Shown here in pieces: positions 49,318-58,200 of a stretch of 64,000 bases of DNA (position 1 is the stretch's first letter; the number at the start of each line of letters is the position of its first letter). A program made the translations under genes and the position numbers. The notes under the pieces are model-generated. The model made no database searches and was not told the origin of the DNA. It saw only the letters and a list, made by a program, of their open reading frames with translations. Source of the DNA: Rhizobium vallis (GTDB lineage: Bacteria > Pseudomonadota > Alphaproteobacteria > Rhizobiales > Rhizobiaceae); contig NZ_ML133686.1 of NCBI RefSeq assembly GCF_003985155.1, positions 218,001-282,000 of the forward strand, written 5' to 3'.

Positions 49318-51053
49318 CTATTGCACCAGCACCGATTGCTGGCAACGCACATCGGTGACGCGCACGTCAGCTTCGCCGATCTTGACGCCGAGCAGCGTCA
49401 GGAGGTTGAAGAGCAGCTCGTCGAGCGGCTTGGTCAAGCCTGAGAGCGTATCGGCGACGGCGCCTTGCACCTGGGTTTTCGACAGACCGATGCCGAGACC
49501 GAGAATGCTGACCTGGATATCGGTTTCCTTGACCAGCGACGCCATAGCCGAGGTCAGGGTATCCTTGGTGGAGACGTTCTTCACGGTCTTTGCCGCGATG
49601 TCGGCCGGCTGGAAGGTCAGCTTGCTTTTGCTGAGATTGGTGACGTTGACATGCGCGAGGCCGGAAACGGTGAGCAGCGGCGCATCGATCAGCGTGGCGC
49701 GGGTGACGCGTGGCGGGCTGTCGAAATTGACGAAGGCCTTGGTGTCGACGTCGCCGAGCGACAGTTCCGCCACGCCGGGAACGACTTCGACACCGACGCT
49801 GGCATTCTGGACGCCGCCGCCGAGACAGGAGATGCTTGCAAGCCTGGCCTCGGCATGGGCGACCTCGGATAGAGAGGCACGCGCAGCTTCAGCCCGGCGA
49901 TGGAATTGGCGCCGAGCAGCGTTATGTCGAGCGCCAGGCGCACCTGCGCGGTGCGGACGGTTGCGCCGGTCGGGCCGACACCGTTCGAGGCAGCACCCCT
50001 AGGCATCTCGCCGATTGCAAGCGTCAGCTTGACCGTGGCAAGCCCTGGCACGGAGCCGCCGAGATTGGCGGCGACCTGCTTTTCCTGGTTTGCCGCCAGC
50101 GCTGCTGCCGAGACGATATCCATGACGCTCGCCTCAGCCGCCAGATGGGAGCCGCTGCCAATGACGCGCTCGCCTGTTGTGCCGAGGTCGAAGAGATCCT
50201 CGAGTTTGATCTTGACCTGTGTCGTGCCGAGCGCCTTTTCGATTGCTTCCAGCGCCCTGGTGACGGTGGGTGTGAGGCCTTCCGTCTTGCCGAGCGTCTT
50301 CAGCAGTCTGGGATAGGAGATGTCGGTCGCCAGCAGCTCGTCATAGGTGCCGGCGGTGAGTTTGAGATCGGTCGCCAACATGTCGAGGAAGGGGAGCAGC
50401 TTGATATCGGCGGAGGCGAGCGCTTCGTAATCGACGGCTTTCAGCGAGATGTTGGTGCCGAGCAGGCTGCCGAGCAGCGCGTTGAGCACACCGCCATTGA
50501 GGCTCGCAAGCCGCGAGCCGATCGAGAAGGCGGCAAGCTTGGAGGCCGAGGCGGTGCCGATGGCTCTCAAATCGGGGGCAGTGGTGAAGGTCGCGGCGAA
50601 GGCCAGCTCGGCTTTCTGGGTAATGCCGACCCTGACGGCGTCATAGGGCTGCGTGCCGGCGGAAAACCGGCTGCCGAGCGGCACCGAGGCATCGGCGAGA
50701 TAGGTGCCTGGGGTAAAATCGGCGACGGCGTCGAACTGCTCGAGATCGGATGTCAGCGGCAGGAAGCCTTTCTTCGTCGCATAACCCGTGCCGTTGCGAA
50801 CGGCGACGTTCAGTCCGTTCTCATCGAAATTGGTGACCAGGTTTTCGGCGGCGTGGTTGATATCGGCGGCGGCGACGATGGCGCCGATATCGCTCAATTG
50901 CTGCAGGCGGCGCTGCTGCAGCGTCATCATGCCGTAATCGACGCCGAGACCGAGCGAATAGAGAATGAGAGGGGCACAGAGCGCTGCCATGATGGCGATA
51001 TTGCCGGATGTATCGGCGGCCATGCGTGCCAGGCGGGTTTTGAGCGTGCGCAT
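49318..51053 (-). pseudogene. TadG-like protein gene, frameshifted
   Basis: The N-terminal frame (51053 down to about 49870) starts MRTLKTRLARMAADTSGNIAIMAAL, a TadG-type membrane anchor, and continues with a long periplasmic region to LGANSIAGLKLRVPLY. There the frame turns into low-complexity Ser/Pro/Arg sequence. In the next frame EVAHAEARLASISCLGGG continues without a break into the segment ending RVTDVRCQQSVLVQ-stop at 49318. One base is missing near 49864-49871 relative to an intact gene of about 578 codons. It is either a recent mutation or a sequencing error. It follows TadE by 1 bp, after GGGAGGG. The product would be an exported Flp/Tad-associated protein. Confidence 0.7.
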
Positions 51054-51054
51054 C

Positions 51055-51477
51055 TCACAGCCCTCCCATCCGGATGGTCGCAAAGCGCCGGATCATGTGG
51101 TCGGGCAGGGGGAATGTGTAGAGGTTCCAGATCGGCAGTTGGTTGGCGTCGTATTCTGCCGTCACGGTGAACTGGTTGGCATTGCCGGGGTCGGTATTGA
51201 CGGCGACGTGCAGCTTGCTCCTTTCGAGCAGCGGATGGTCGATGGTCGACCGGCTGATGAAATCGTCGACCAGTTGCGAGCGCTCCTGGCTGTTCACCCC
51301 GGCAACCGCAGTGCGCGCCGCATCGGCGGTCAGCTGCTGCACCGCATGGGCGGCGCTGAGATAGATGCCATAGGCGATCATCGTCAGGACTGCCATGAGG
51401 AAGAGTGGTGCGATAATGGCGAATTCGATCGCTGATGTACCGTGCCGGTTCGAAAGCAAGCGCCGGAACCTATTCAT
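51055..51477 (-). CDS. TadE-like pilus-assembly protein
   Basis: A 140-residue pseudopilin-like protein. The N-terminus RLLSNRHGTSAIEFAIIAPLF is the TadE signature: basic start, Gly before a Glu five residues on, then a hydrophobic helix. The rest is a small periplasmic domain. Its stop lies 1 bp before the TadG-like start, so the pair is an operon. No tadA/B/C, rcpA or flp genes are in the window; the pair may serve a system elsewhere or act independently. Confidence 0.85.
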   Translation of the reverse strand: MNRFRRLLSNRHGTSAIEFAIIAPLFLMAVLTMIAYGIYLSAAHAVQQLTADAARTAVAGVNSQERSQLVDDFISRSTIDHPLLERSKLHVAVNTDPGNANQFTVTAEYDANQLPIWNLYTFPLPDHMIRRFATIRMGGL

Positions 51478-51830
51478 TTTTCACCCCGCAGACTGATGGT
51501 GCTGGAGATCGATCACTGGTTGCATCGTAAATCGCAAAGTCTTAATTTTGGATTAGCTAATAAACGTACTGGCTGTGGTCGTGACTAATGAATAAAAGAG
51601 TTTTACTTGATATTTTCCGCGGTATGCCAGAATTATGTAAGCTAATACAACTATTGGTAATTTTGGCCTCATGGGGAACGTACACGTAATGGGAAAGGAA
51701 GGTTCTCATTTCAGCCGGTGGGCAGGTGTCGGGCCGGGGCTTCAAGTTTCCTGATGTTTTCATTCAGGGAAATGGATTTGACCATGGCGACGATCGGCGG
51801 CAACGTTCTGCCTGAACGGGGAGAGTGGTT
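51478..51830. other. 353-bp AT-rich intergenic region, no gene recognised
   Basis: This gap between the divergent tadE-like and GFA genes is distinctly AT-rich between about 51530 and 51680. It should carry both promoters. A minus-strand ORF at 51557-51763 has no RBS or similarity and is rejected. No clear repeat or RNA structure is visible. Confidence 0.55.
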
Positions 51831-52232
51831 ATGACAGAACGGCATGCGGGTGGCTGCCTTTGCGGCGCCGTGCGATTTTCAATTTCGGCAAAGCCCGGAC
51901 CCGTCGTCGGCTGCCACTGCTCGCAATGCCGCCGGCAGACGGGGTTTTACTACGCCGCGGTCAACGTGCCGCGCGCGGCTCTTTCGATCGAGGGCGATGA
52001 GGCTATCCGCTGGTACCGGTCGAGCGAAGAGGCGCAGCGCGGCTTCTGCTCAAATTGCGGCTCGGCGTTGTTCTGGCAAGGCGACCAATCGGCGGAGATC
52101 TCGGTCATGGCGGGAACCTTCGACGAACCGAGCGGCCTTGCCTTCAGCCATCACATCTACTGCGCCGATAAGGGCGATTTCTACGAGATATCAGATGGGC
52201 TGCCGCAATATGACAGGTATCCTCCGGTGTGA
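51831..52232 (+). CDS. GFA-family zinc protein
   Basis: A 133-residue CENP-V/GFA fold protein. Zinc-ligand cysteines: C9 and C11 (GGCLCGAV), C28, C30 and C33 (GCHCSQCRR), C72 and C75 (FCSNCGSALF). The founding member was described as glutathione-dependent formaldehyde-activating enzyme, but most members have unknown function. ATG 51831 follows GGGGAG. It is a lone gene. Confidence 0.9.
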   Translation: MTERHAGGCLCGAVRFSISAKPGPVVGCHCSQCRRQTGFYYAAVNVPRAALSIEGDEAIRWYRSSEEAQRGFCSNCGSALFWQGDQSAEISVMAGTFDEPSGLAFSHHIYCADKGDFYEISDGLPQYDRYPPV

Positions 52233-52323
52233 TCCTCGTCGGCTCCGCGATTGACAAAAGTCGATTGCCGAGGCTAGGTTTGCCATGCTGCGTAGGGCGC
52301 TTCGGCCTGATGTCGAAAGGGCG

Positions 52324-53004
52324 ATGCCCGCCTACACTGTATCAACAGTTGCGCCCATGCCGAATCTCGAAAACCTGAAAAAGCAGGCCAAGCAGTATCT
52401 GCGATGGCACCGCGAAGGATACTATCCTGTTGCAGCCGAGATCAGAGCTGCGTTGCCGCACTTCCGTCATCTTGATGACAGGCAAGTGCTGGATGCGCCG
52501 TTCAAGCTCAGCGACGCGCAGGAGCTGATCGCACGTCAATTGGGTTTTGCGGGATGGCAGGCGCTCAAGACAGGAGCCGCAGCCATGACAGATCCGAAAA
52601 AACAGCCCGCGCCGCAAGCCGTCCTGAGTTCGATATCGGCGCAGTTGTTCGTGACCGATATCAAGGCGTCGTGCGAATTCTTCACCGACAAGCTCGGCTT
52701 CAGGGTCGATTTCCTCTATGGAGACCCGCCGTTTTACGGACAGGTCATCCGCGACAATGCGCAACTCGCTCTGAGGCTGGTATGCGAACCCGTATTCGCA
52801 GGCGATATCAGGCAACGGGAGCATCTGCTTTCAGCCTCGATCACCGTCGATACAGCAGATGAGATCAAGCGCCTCTTCCTGGATTTCCAGGCTGGAGGTG
52901 TGTCCTTCCATCAAACCTTGAGGAAAGAGCCTTGGGGCGCCAGAAACTTTATCGTGCTGGATCCGGATGGAAATCTCATTCTGTTTGCCGGCCCGGGCGG
53001 CTGA
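52324..53004 (+). CDS. Glyoxalase/VOC-domain protein with N-terminal LKKQAK helical domain
   Basis: A 226-residue two-part protein. Residues about 12-85 (NLENLKKQAKQYLRWHREGYY ... FKLSDAQELIARQLGFAGW) match the short helical module often found before ankyrin repeats or at the front of small rhizobial proteins. From about 105 a VOC fold follows: SISAQLFVTDIKASCEFFTDKLGF, then FIVLDPDGNLILFA with the last metal-binding position. The family covers glyoxalase I and bleomycin/fosfomycin-resistance proteins; the substrate here is unknown. The start is uncertain: ATG 52324 follows GAAAGGG, while ATG 52285 and ATG 52357 are alternatives. Confidence 0.75.
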   Translation: MPAYTVSTVAPMPNLENLKKQAKQYLRWHREGYYPVAAEIRAALPHFRHLDDRQVLDAPFKLSDAQELIARQLGFAGWQALKTGAAAMTDPKKQPAPQAVLSSISAQLFVTDIKASCEFFTDKLGFRVDFLYGDPPFYGQVIRDNAQLALRLVCEPVFAGDIRQREHLLSASITVDTADEIKRLFLDFQAGGVSFHQTLRKEPWGARNFIVLDPDGNLILFAGPGG

Positions 53005-53024
53005 TCGCCGGATTACAGGCAGCC

Positions 53025-53555
53025 TCAGCTTTTGGCGGCAAGCGCGGTTGTGAGACGGGTGACTTCCTCTCGCAGCGCCGTCAATTCGGTCAGCACGTGC
53101 ATGTCGATCTTCTGATGCAGGGAGAGCACCTCGAGCTCGGCCTTGAGATTGACTTCGTAATCCTTGGCGGCCTCGAAGCGGTCGCGTTCGGCCTGACGGT
53201 TCTGGGACATCATGATGATCGGCGCCTGGATTGCGGCGAGCATCGACAGGATCAGGTTCAGGAAGACGAAGGGATAGGGGTCGAAGGCGCCTGATGCCAG
53301 GATGATGGTGTTGATGATAGTCCAGACGACCAGGAAGGCCAGGAAGGCGAGGATAAAGGACCAGGAACCGCCGACACGGGCGATGCCATCGGCGATTCGC
53401 TCGCCGAATGAGGCTTCGGCGGAGAAGGCGGCGTTGACGTCGGTCGAGATGACCTTACGCGCGTGCGCTTTCGCCAGCACGCGCTTTTCGATGTCGCCGA
53501 GTTCATCGGCCGGCTTGTCGAAATGATGGTGCATGAAATTCGAAAGATTAGACAT
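53025..53555 (-). CDS. DUF1003 membrane protein
   Basis: A 176-residue protein with two hydrophobic helices (about 65-85 and 95-118: FILAFLAFLVVWTIINTIIL and YPFVFLNLILSMLAAIQAP). After them come the DUF1003 signature APIIMMSQNRQAERDR and a C-terminal coiled coil. Function is unknown; the family is sometimes called cyclic-nucleotide-binding-like without evidence. It converges with the glyoxalase-like gene and is divergent from nadE. Confidence 0.88.
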   Translation of the reverse strand: MSNLSNFMHHHFDKPADELGDIEKRVLAKAHARKVISTDVNAAFSAEASFGERIADGIARVGGSWSFILAFLAFLVVWTIINTIILASGAFDPYPFVFLNLILSMLAAIQAPIIMMSQNRQAERDRFEAAKDYEVNLKAELEVLSLHQKIDMHVLTELTALREEVTRLTTALAAKS

Positions 53556-53746
53556 GGCCTGTTTCCGATATCCGTTATCGATGCGGTCGCTTTCGGCGCC
53601 AGTATTCCGCTCCGGAGGTAAATTGCAATGCGTATCGGCGCCGCGGGTGCTATCAGCGCTTCGTTCATAAAAATTTCGTCACTGCCGGATACCGCATTCG
53701 GCGCGAACGTGTTGCGGTCGCGGAAGGTGCAGGCTAAATAAATGAC

Positions 53747-55426
53747 ATGACACAGGAAAACGCCCTTTCTGATATCTTCCGCATCGCGGTCGGCCAGCTC
53801 AACCCAACGGTCGGCGATGTCGCCGGCAATCTCGCCAAGGCGCGCGAGGCGCGCGCTGATGCTGCCCGCGAGGGCGCGCATCTGCTTGTCCTGACCGAGC
53901 TTTTCATCTCCGGTTACCCGCCTGAAGATCTGGTGCTGAAGCCCGCCTTCATCCGCGCCTGCTGGAAGGCTGTCGAGAGCCTGGCGGCCGACACCGCCGA
54001 TGGCGGCCCGGGCGTGATCATCGGCTTTCCCCGGCAGGACGAGACCGGGCGCTATAATTCCGTCGCCGTGCTCGACGGCGGCAAGGTGATCGCGGTGCGC
54101 GACAAGATCGACCTGCCGAATTACGGCGAGTTTGATGAGAAGCGCGTCTTCGACCAGGGCGCTATGCCGGGGCCAGTGAATTTCCGCGGCGTGCGCATCG
54201 GCATTCCGATCTGCGAGGATATCTGGGGTGATCTCGGCGTCTGCGAGACGCTGGCCGAAAGCGGCGCCGAAATCCTGCTGTCGCCGAACGGTTCGCCCTA
54301 TTATCGCGGCAAGGTCGATATCCGACACCAGGTGGTGCTGAAGCAGGTGATCGAAACCGGCCTGCCGCTGATCTATGCCGCTCAGCTCGGCGGCCAGGAC
54401 GAACTGGTCTTCGACGGCGCGAGCTTCGGCTTTAATGCCGACAAGACGCTTGCCTTCCAGATGAGCCAGTTCGAAACCGCGCTTGCGGTGACGACATGGA
54501 AGCGCGGTGAAAACGGTTGGCACTGCGCCGAAGGGCCGATGGCGCATGTCCCCGAGCGCGAGGAGGCCGATTACCGCGCCTGCCTGCTCGGCTTCCGCGA
54601 CTACGTCAACAAGAACGGCTTCAAGACAGTCGTGCTCGGTCTTTCCGGCGGCATCGACTCGGCGATCTGCGCGGCAATTGCAGTCGATGCGCTGGGCGAG
54701 GAGCGGGTGCGCACCGTGATGCTGCCCTACCGCTATACCTCGGAGGATTCGCTGAAGGATGCGGCCGATTGCGCCAAGGCGCTCGGCTGCCGCTACGACA
54801 TCGTGCCGATCGAACAGCCGGTGACGGGCTTCAGCAGCGCGCTCGCCGATCTCTTCGAGGGCACGGACAGCGGCATCACCGAGGAGAACCTGCAGAGCCG
54901 GGCGCGCGGCGTCATCCTGATGGCGATCTCCAACAAGTTCGGCGCGATGGTGGTGACAACTGGCAACAAGTCGGAAATGTCGGTCGGCTACGCCACGCTC
55001 TACGGCGACATGAACGGCGGCTTCAACCCGATCAAGGACCTCTACAAGATGCAGGTCTATGCGCTTTCCCGCTGGCGCAACGAAAACGTGCCGCCGGATG
55101 CGCTCGGCCCCTCAGGCGAGGTGATCCCGCAGAATATCATCGACAAGGAGCCCTCGGCCGAATTGCGTCCCGACCAGAAGGACCAGGATTCGCTGCCGCC
55201 TTATCCCGTTCTCGACGATATTCTCGAATGCCTTGTCGAAAAGGAGATGGCGGTCGAGGAGATCGTCGCGCGCGGCCATGATGTGGCGACCGTTCACCGG
55301 GTCGAGCATCTGCTCTATCTTGCCGAATACAAGCGCCGGCAATCGGCGCCGGGTGTGAAGATCACCAAGAAGAATTTCGGCCGCGACCGGCGCTATCCCA
55401 TAACCAACCGGTTCCGGGATCGCTAA
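53747..55426 (+). CDS. nadE: Glutamine-dependent NAD+ synthetase
   Basis: A 559-residue two-domain enzyme making NAD+ from deamido-NAD+ with ammonia from glutamine. The N-terminal nitrilase-type glutaminase has its Glu-Lys-Cys triad in LTELFISGYPPEDL, RDKIDLPNYGEFDEKR and IPICEDIWGD. The synthetase domain starts near 290 with the PP-loop LGLSGGIDSA, then TTGNKSEMSVGYATLYGDMNGG. Length suits the bacterial fused form. It is well separated from its neighbours and probably has its own promoter in the 191-bp gap upstream. Confidence 0.96.
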   Translation: MTQENALSDIFRIAVGQLNPTVGDVAGNLAKAREARADAAREGAHLLVLTELFISGYPPEDLVLKPAFIRACWKAVESLAADTADGGPGVIIGFPRQDETGRYNSVAVLDGGKVIAVRDKIDLPNYGEFDEKRVFDQGAMPGPVNFRGVRIGIPICEDIWGDLGVCETLAESGAEILLSPNGSPYYRGKVDIRHQVVLKQVIETGLPLIYAAQLGGQDELVFDGASFGFNADKTLAFQMSQFETALAVTTWKRGENGWHCAEGPMAHVPEREEADYRACLLGFRDYVNKNGFKTVVLGLSGGIDSAICAAIAVDALGEERVRTVMLPYRYTSEDSLKDAADCAKALGCRYDIVPIEQPVTGFSSALADLFEGTDSGITEENLQSRARGVILMAISNKFGAMVVTTGNKSEMSVGYATLYGDMNGGFNPIKDLYKMQVYALSRWRNENVPPDALGPSGEVIPQNIIDKEPSAELRPDQKDQDSLPPYPVLDDILECLVEKEMAVEEIVARGHDVATVHRVEHLLYLAEYKRRQSAPGVKITKKNFGRDRRYPITNRFRDR

Positions 55427-55472
55427 CCGCTTCAGGGGTCGCTGACGGCATCAGGCTTTTCGGGAGGAAAAC

Positions 55473-56306
55473 ATGCGCAGCTCGGTCGAGATCTACAATG
55501 TCAGGACGGGCCGGGCCCGTGAAGTCTGGCAGACGGATAAGCTGGTGGAGGCGCCGAATTTCTCGCCCGACGGTTCCTATCTGCTCTTGAACGGTGACGG
55601 GCTGCTCTTCCGGCTGCCGCTCGATGGTGGCGAGGTGGTCCAGGTCGATACCGGCTTTGCCGTCAACTGCAACAACGATCACGGCATTTCGCCTGACGGA
55701 ACTGAGATCGTCATCTCCGACAAGACCGAATTCGACAAGTCGGCGATCTACATCCTGCCGATCGATGGCGGCACGCCACGGCTCATCACGCAAAACCTGC
55801 CGTCCTACTGGCACGGCTGGTCGCCGGATGGCCGCCAGCTTGCCTATTGCGGCATTCGCGACGACGTCTTCGACATCTACACCATCTCCGTCGATGGCGG
55901 CGAGGAGACGCGGCTGACACATGGCGAGGGCCGGAATGACGGGCCGGACTGGTCGGCGGACGGCCAGTGGATCTATTTCAACTCCAGCCGCACCGGGCTG
56001 ATGCAGATCTGGCGCATTCACCCCGACGGCACGGGTCTCCAGCAGGTGACATCGGACGATTACGGCAACTGGTTCGCCCATCCGTCGCCTAAAAACGACA
56101 AGGTGCTGATCCTCTCCTACGACCCATCGGTCTTCGACCATCCGCGCGACCTCGATGTGCGGCTGCGGCTGATGGATATGGATGGCGGCAATCTGAAGAC
56201 CGTGTTCGAACTCTTCGGCGGGCAGGGCACGATCAACGTGCCCTGCTGGTCACCTGACGGTGATGAGTTTGCCTATGTCCGGTACTTCCCGGCGACCGGT
56301 GCATAG
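55473..56306 (+). CDS. TolB-like beta-propeller protein
   Basis: A 277-residue protein built of WD40/PD40-type blades. Repeats of the form FSPDGSYLLL, ISPDGTEIVIS, WSPDGRQLAY, WSADGQWIYFNS and WSPDGDEFAYV recur about every 45 residues. There is no signal peptide, so unlike TolB it is probably cytoplasmic. The family includes sugar-sensing and oligogalacturonide-lyase-like propellers; function is unassigned. It starts 47 bp after nadE with GGAGGAAAAC before the ATG. Confidence 0.85.
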   Translation: MRSSVEIYNVRTGRAREVWQTDKLVEAPNFSPDGSYLLLNGDGLLFRLPLDGGEVVQVDTGFAVNCNNDHGISPDGTEIVISDKTEFDKSAIYILPIDGGTPRLITQNLPSYWHGWSPDGRQLAYCGIRDDVFDIYTISVDGGEETRLTHGEGRNDGPDWSADGQWIYFNSSRTGLMQIWRIHPDGTGLQQVTSDDYGNWFAHPSPKNDKVLILSYDPSVFDHPRDLDVRLRLMDMDGGNLKTVFELFGGQGTINVPCWSPDGDEFAYVRYFPATGA

Positions 56307-56341
56307 TTCCGAAATTGCATTCGATTTTGTGGGGATCGGCA

Positions 56342-56695
56342 ATGTTTTCGGACGTCAAGAAGGGCAGAAATGCCAGAGCTTTGGCACTCGCTTTCGGCAT
56401 TGGCGGGTGGCTTAACGCAGCTGAGGCCGCGTCTTCGACGACCCCGGAAAACCTTGGGAGTGCGATCGTGTTCACTCAGCAGAATGATCCGGAATTTTAC
56501 TATTGCTTTATCGATATGAAGTTTTTCTCTTATCCAGAGTCTGGCAACTGTAAAGCATCCAGAACAAAACTGGATATGATCGCAACAAAATGGAATGTTA
56601 CTGACTTTGATACCCATGATGAACGAATATTCCTTCGCATACTGACGAAAATATTCGATGTATATAGCGATAGGTTCTTGAGGCGCGATCCATGA
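56342..56695 (+). CDS. Hypothetical protein, possibly exported
   Basis: A 117-residue protein I do not recognise. After a basic start, ALALAFGIGGWLNAAEA looks like a signal peptide (about 1-28). Three cysteines occur in the rest, including YYCFIDMK and GNCKAS. The 3' half is distinctly AT-rich with unusual codons (ATA, AAA, GAT) compared with neighbouring genes, suggesting foreign origin. ATG 56342 follows GTGGGGATCGGCA; the alternative at 56315 is preceded by nothing suitable. Confidence 0.5.
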   Translation: MFSDVKKGRNARALALAFGIGGWLNAAEAASSTTPENLGSAIVFTQQNDPEFYYCFIDMKFFSYPESGNCKASRTKLDMIATKWNVTDFDTHDERIFLRILTKIFDVYSDRFLRRDP

Positions 56696-56799
56696 ATCGA
56701 AACGAAATCGATTTGAAGCGCGTTGTAGGTGTGTGTCATACAGCGCGCTTCAGCCTCTCGATTCAGATATAGTTGCCGCGAAGACTTAGCCGGCAGCCA

Positions 56800-57867
56800 T
56801 CAGGCCGCGGTCGCTGCCCGGCGCCGCGTACGAGCGGCTTCCGCCAGATCTTCCAGCACAGCAACCGACATATCCCAGTCGATGCAGCCGTCGGTGATGG
56901 ACTGGCCGTAGACGAGCGGCTTGCCGGGAACGAGATCCTGGCGGCCGGCAACGAGGTTGCTTTCGATCATCATGCCCTTGATGTCGCTGTTTCCGGCGGC
57001 GATCTGTGCGGCGACGGATTTGACGACGATCGGCTGGTTCATCGGGTCCTTGCCGCTGTTGGCATGGCTGGCGTCGATCAGGATACGCGGCGCGACGGCG
57101 AGCTTGATGGCTTCGCTCGTTACGGCTTCGACGTCGGCCGGCTCGTAGTTCGGCCGTTTGCCGCCGCGCAGGATGATGTGGCAGTCCTCATTGCCCGTCG
57201 TCGACGCGATCGCCGCCTGTCCGTCCTTGGTCACCGCCGGGAAGTGATGCGGCTGCGAGGCGGCGAGGATCGCGTCGAGCGCCACGCGGACGCCGCCATC
57301 GGTGCCGTTCTTGAAGCCGATCGGGCAGGAGAGGCCGGAGGCGAGCTGGCGATGGATCTGGCTTTCGGTCGTGCGCGCGCCGATTGCGCCCCAGCTCACG
57401 AGGTCGGCGATGTATTGCGGCGTGATCGTATCAAGGAATTCGACGCCGGCGGGAAGGCCCATGGCATTGATGTCGAGCAGCAAGCGCCTGGCAATGCGCA
57501 AGCCTTCCTCGATGCGGTAGCTCCCGTCGAGATGCGGGTCGTTCATCAGGCCCTTCCAGCCGACTGTCGTGCGGGGCTTTTCGAAATAGACGCGCATGAC
57601 GATCTCGAGATCGCCCGAAAGGCGTCGTCGCTGCTCTGCAAGCCGCGCGGCATAGTCTCGGGCCGCAACGGGATCGTGGATGGAGCAGGGGCCGATGACG
57701 ACGATCAGGCGATCGTCCTCGCCCCGGAGAATTTGATGGATCGCATCGCGGTTGCTGGTCACGGTCTGACTCACATGAGCGTTGCGGGGAATTTCGGCAA
57801 TGATATCGGCAGGCTTGGTAAGCGGGGTGATCTCGAGGATACGAAGATCATCAATGGTATCGGACAC
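56800..57867 (-). CDS. DAHP synthase, class I
   Basis: A 355-residue 3-deoxy-D-arabino-heptulosonate 7-phosphate synthase of the AroF/AroG/AroH type. Conserved blocks: VVIGPCSIHDP with the metal Cys, RVYFEKPRTTVGWKGL, GARTTESQIHRQLASGLSCP, GFKNGTDGG and LIDASHAN. Feedback by Phe, Tyr or Trp is common in this family, but which amino acid inhibits this enzyme cannot be read here. The upstream leader looks like a transcription attenuator (57904-58035) responding to aromatic amino acids. It makes the same product as the class II enzyme at 43523-44896. Confidence 0.95.
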   Translation of the reverse strand: MSDTIDDLRILEITPLTKPADIIAEIPRNAHVSQTVTSNRDAIHQILRGEDDRLIVVIGPCSIHDPVAARDYAARLAEQRRRLSGDLEIVMRVYFEKPRTTVGWKGLMNDPHLDGSYRIEEGLRIARRLLLDINAMGLPAGVEFLDTITPQYIADLVSWGAIGARTTESQIHRQLASGLSCPIGFKNGTDGGVRVALDAILAASQPHHFPAVTKDGQAAIASTTGNEDCHIILRGGKRPNYEPADVEAVTSEAIKLAVAPRILIDASHANSGKDPMNQPIVVKSVAAQIAAGNSDIKGMMIESNLVAGRQDLVPGKPLVYGQSITDGCIDWDMSVAVLEDLAEAARTRRRAATAA

Positions 57868-57903
57868 GGGGTATGCTCCTGTTTGGTCATACCCGCGCGG
57901 AAC

Positions 57904-57994
57904 AAAAAAAGCCGCCAGGTAGACTAGCGGCTGTTCGGGTTGTCGTCGCGTCGAATTCAGTTACGCATGGACCCGCGTCCGCTGTGAGAAGCGG
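57904..57994 (-). promoter_or_regulatory. Transcription attenuator of the class I DAHP synthase gene
   Basis: Read on the minus strand. Segments 1 and 2 form a pause hairpin (CCGCT/AGCGG arms at 57990-57994 and 57979-57983). Segment 2 (57971-57983, AGCGGACGCGGGT) can instead pair with segment 3 (57926-57940, complementary except for a small bulge). Segments 3 and 4 form a terminator (AGCCGC/GCGGCT arms at 57927-57932 and 57910-57915) followed by seven Ts. The alternatives are mutually exclusive, as in trp-type attenuators. The leader peptide's aromatic codons lie just before segment 1. Confidence 0.7.
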
Positions 57995-58035
57995 TACCAA
58001 TGAAATCGCGAGGTGTAGACAGACGTGATCGACAT
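57961..58035 (-). CDS. Leader peptide of the class I DAHP synthase attenuator
   Basis: A 24-codon ORF upstream of the DAHP synthase. Codons 11-16 read Phe-His-Trp-Tyr-Arg-Phe, and Tyr occurs at codon 7, giving five aromatic residues in 24. The peptide's last codons overlap RNA segments 1 and 2 of the attenuator and its stop lies about 20 bases before segment 3. Ribosome stalling at the Trp-Tyr-Phe codons would free segment 2 to form the antiterminator. The Shine-Dalgarno before ATG 58035 is weak, which is the main doubt. Confidence 0.6.
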   Translation of the reverse strand: MSITSVYTSRFHWYRFSQRTRVHA

Positions 58036-58200
58036 GAGGCGTATGTAGCGTCACGTTCGGGCGTTGTCACGCAGAATTTGCAGCATGGAGCCGGGCCGCT
58101 TCTGCGGAGGCTCAAAGGAGGTAGGGCAGGGATGACGGGACTTTGCCGTCCTTCATCGCCGTGCAATAAAAGTCAGCAAGCCAAAGAACACGGTAGTGAG

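Noticed and set aside
51557..51763. 68-codon minus-strand ORF in an AT-rich gap
   Set aside because: It has no RBS, no similarity and atypical composition; more likely promoter DNA.
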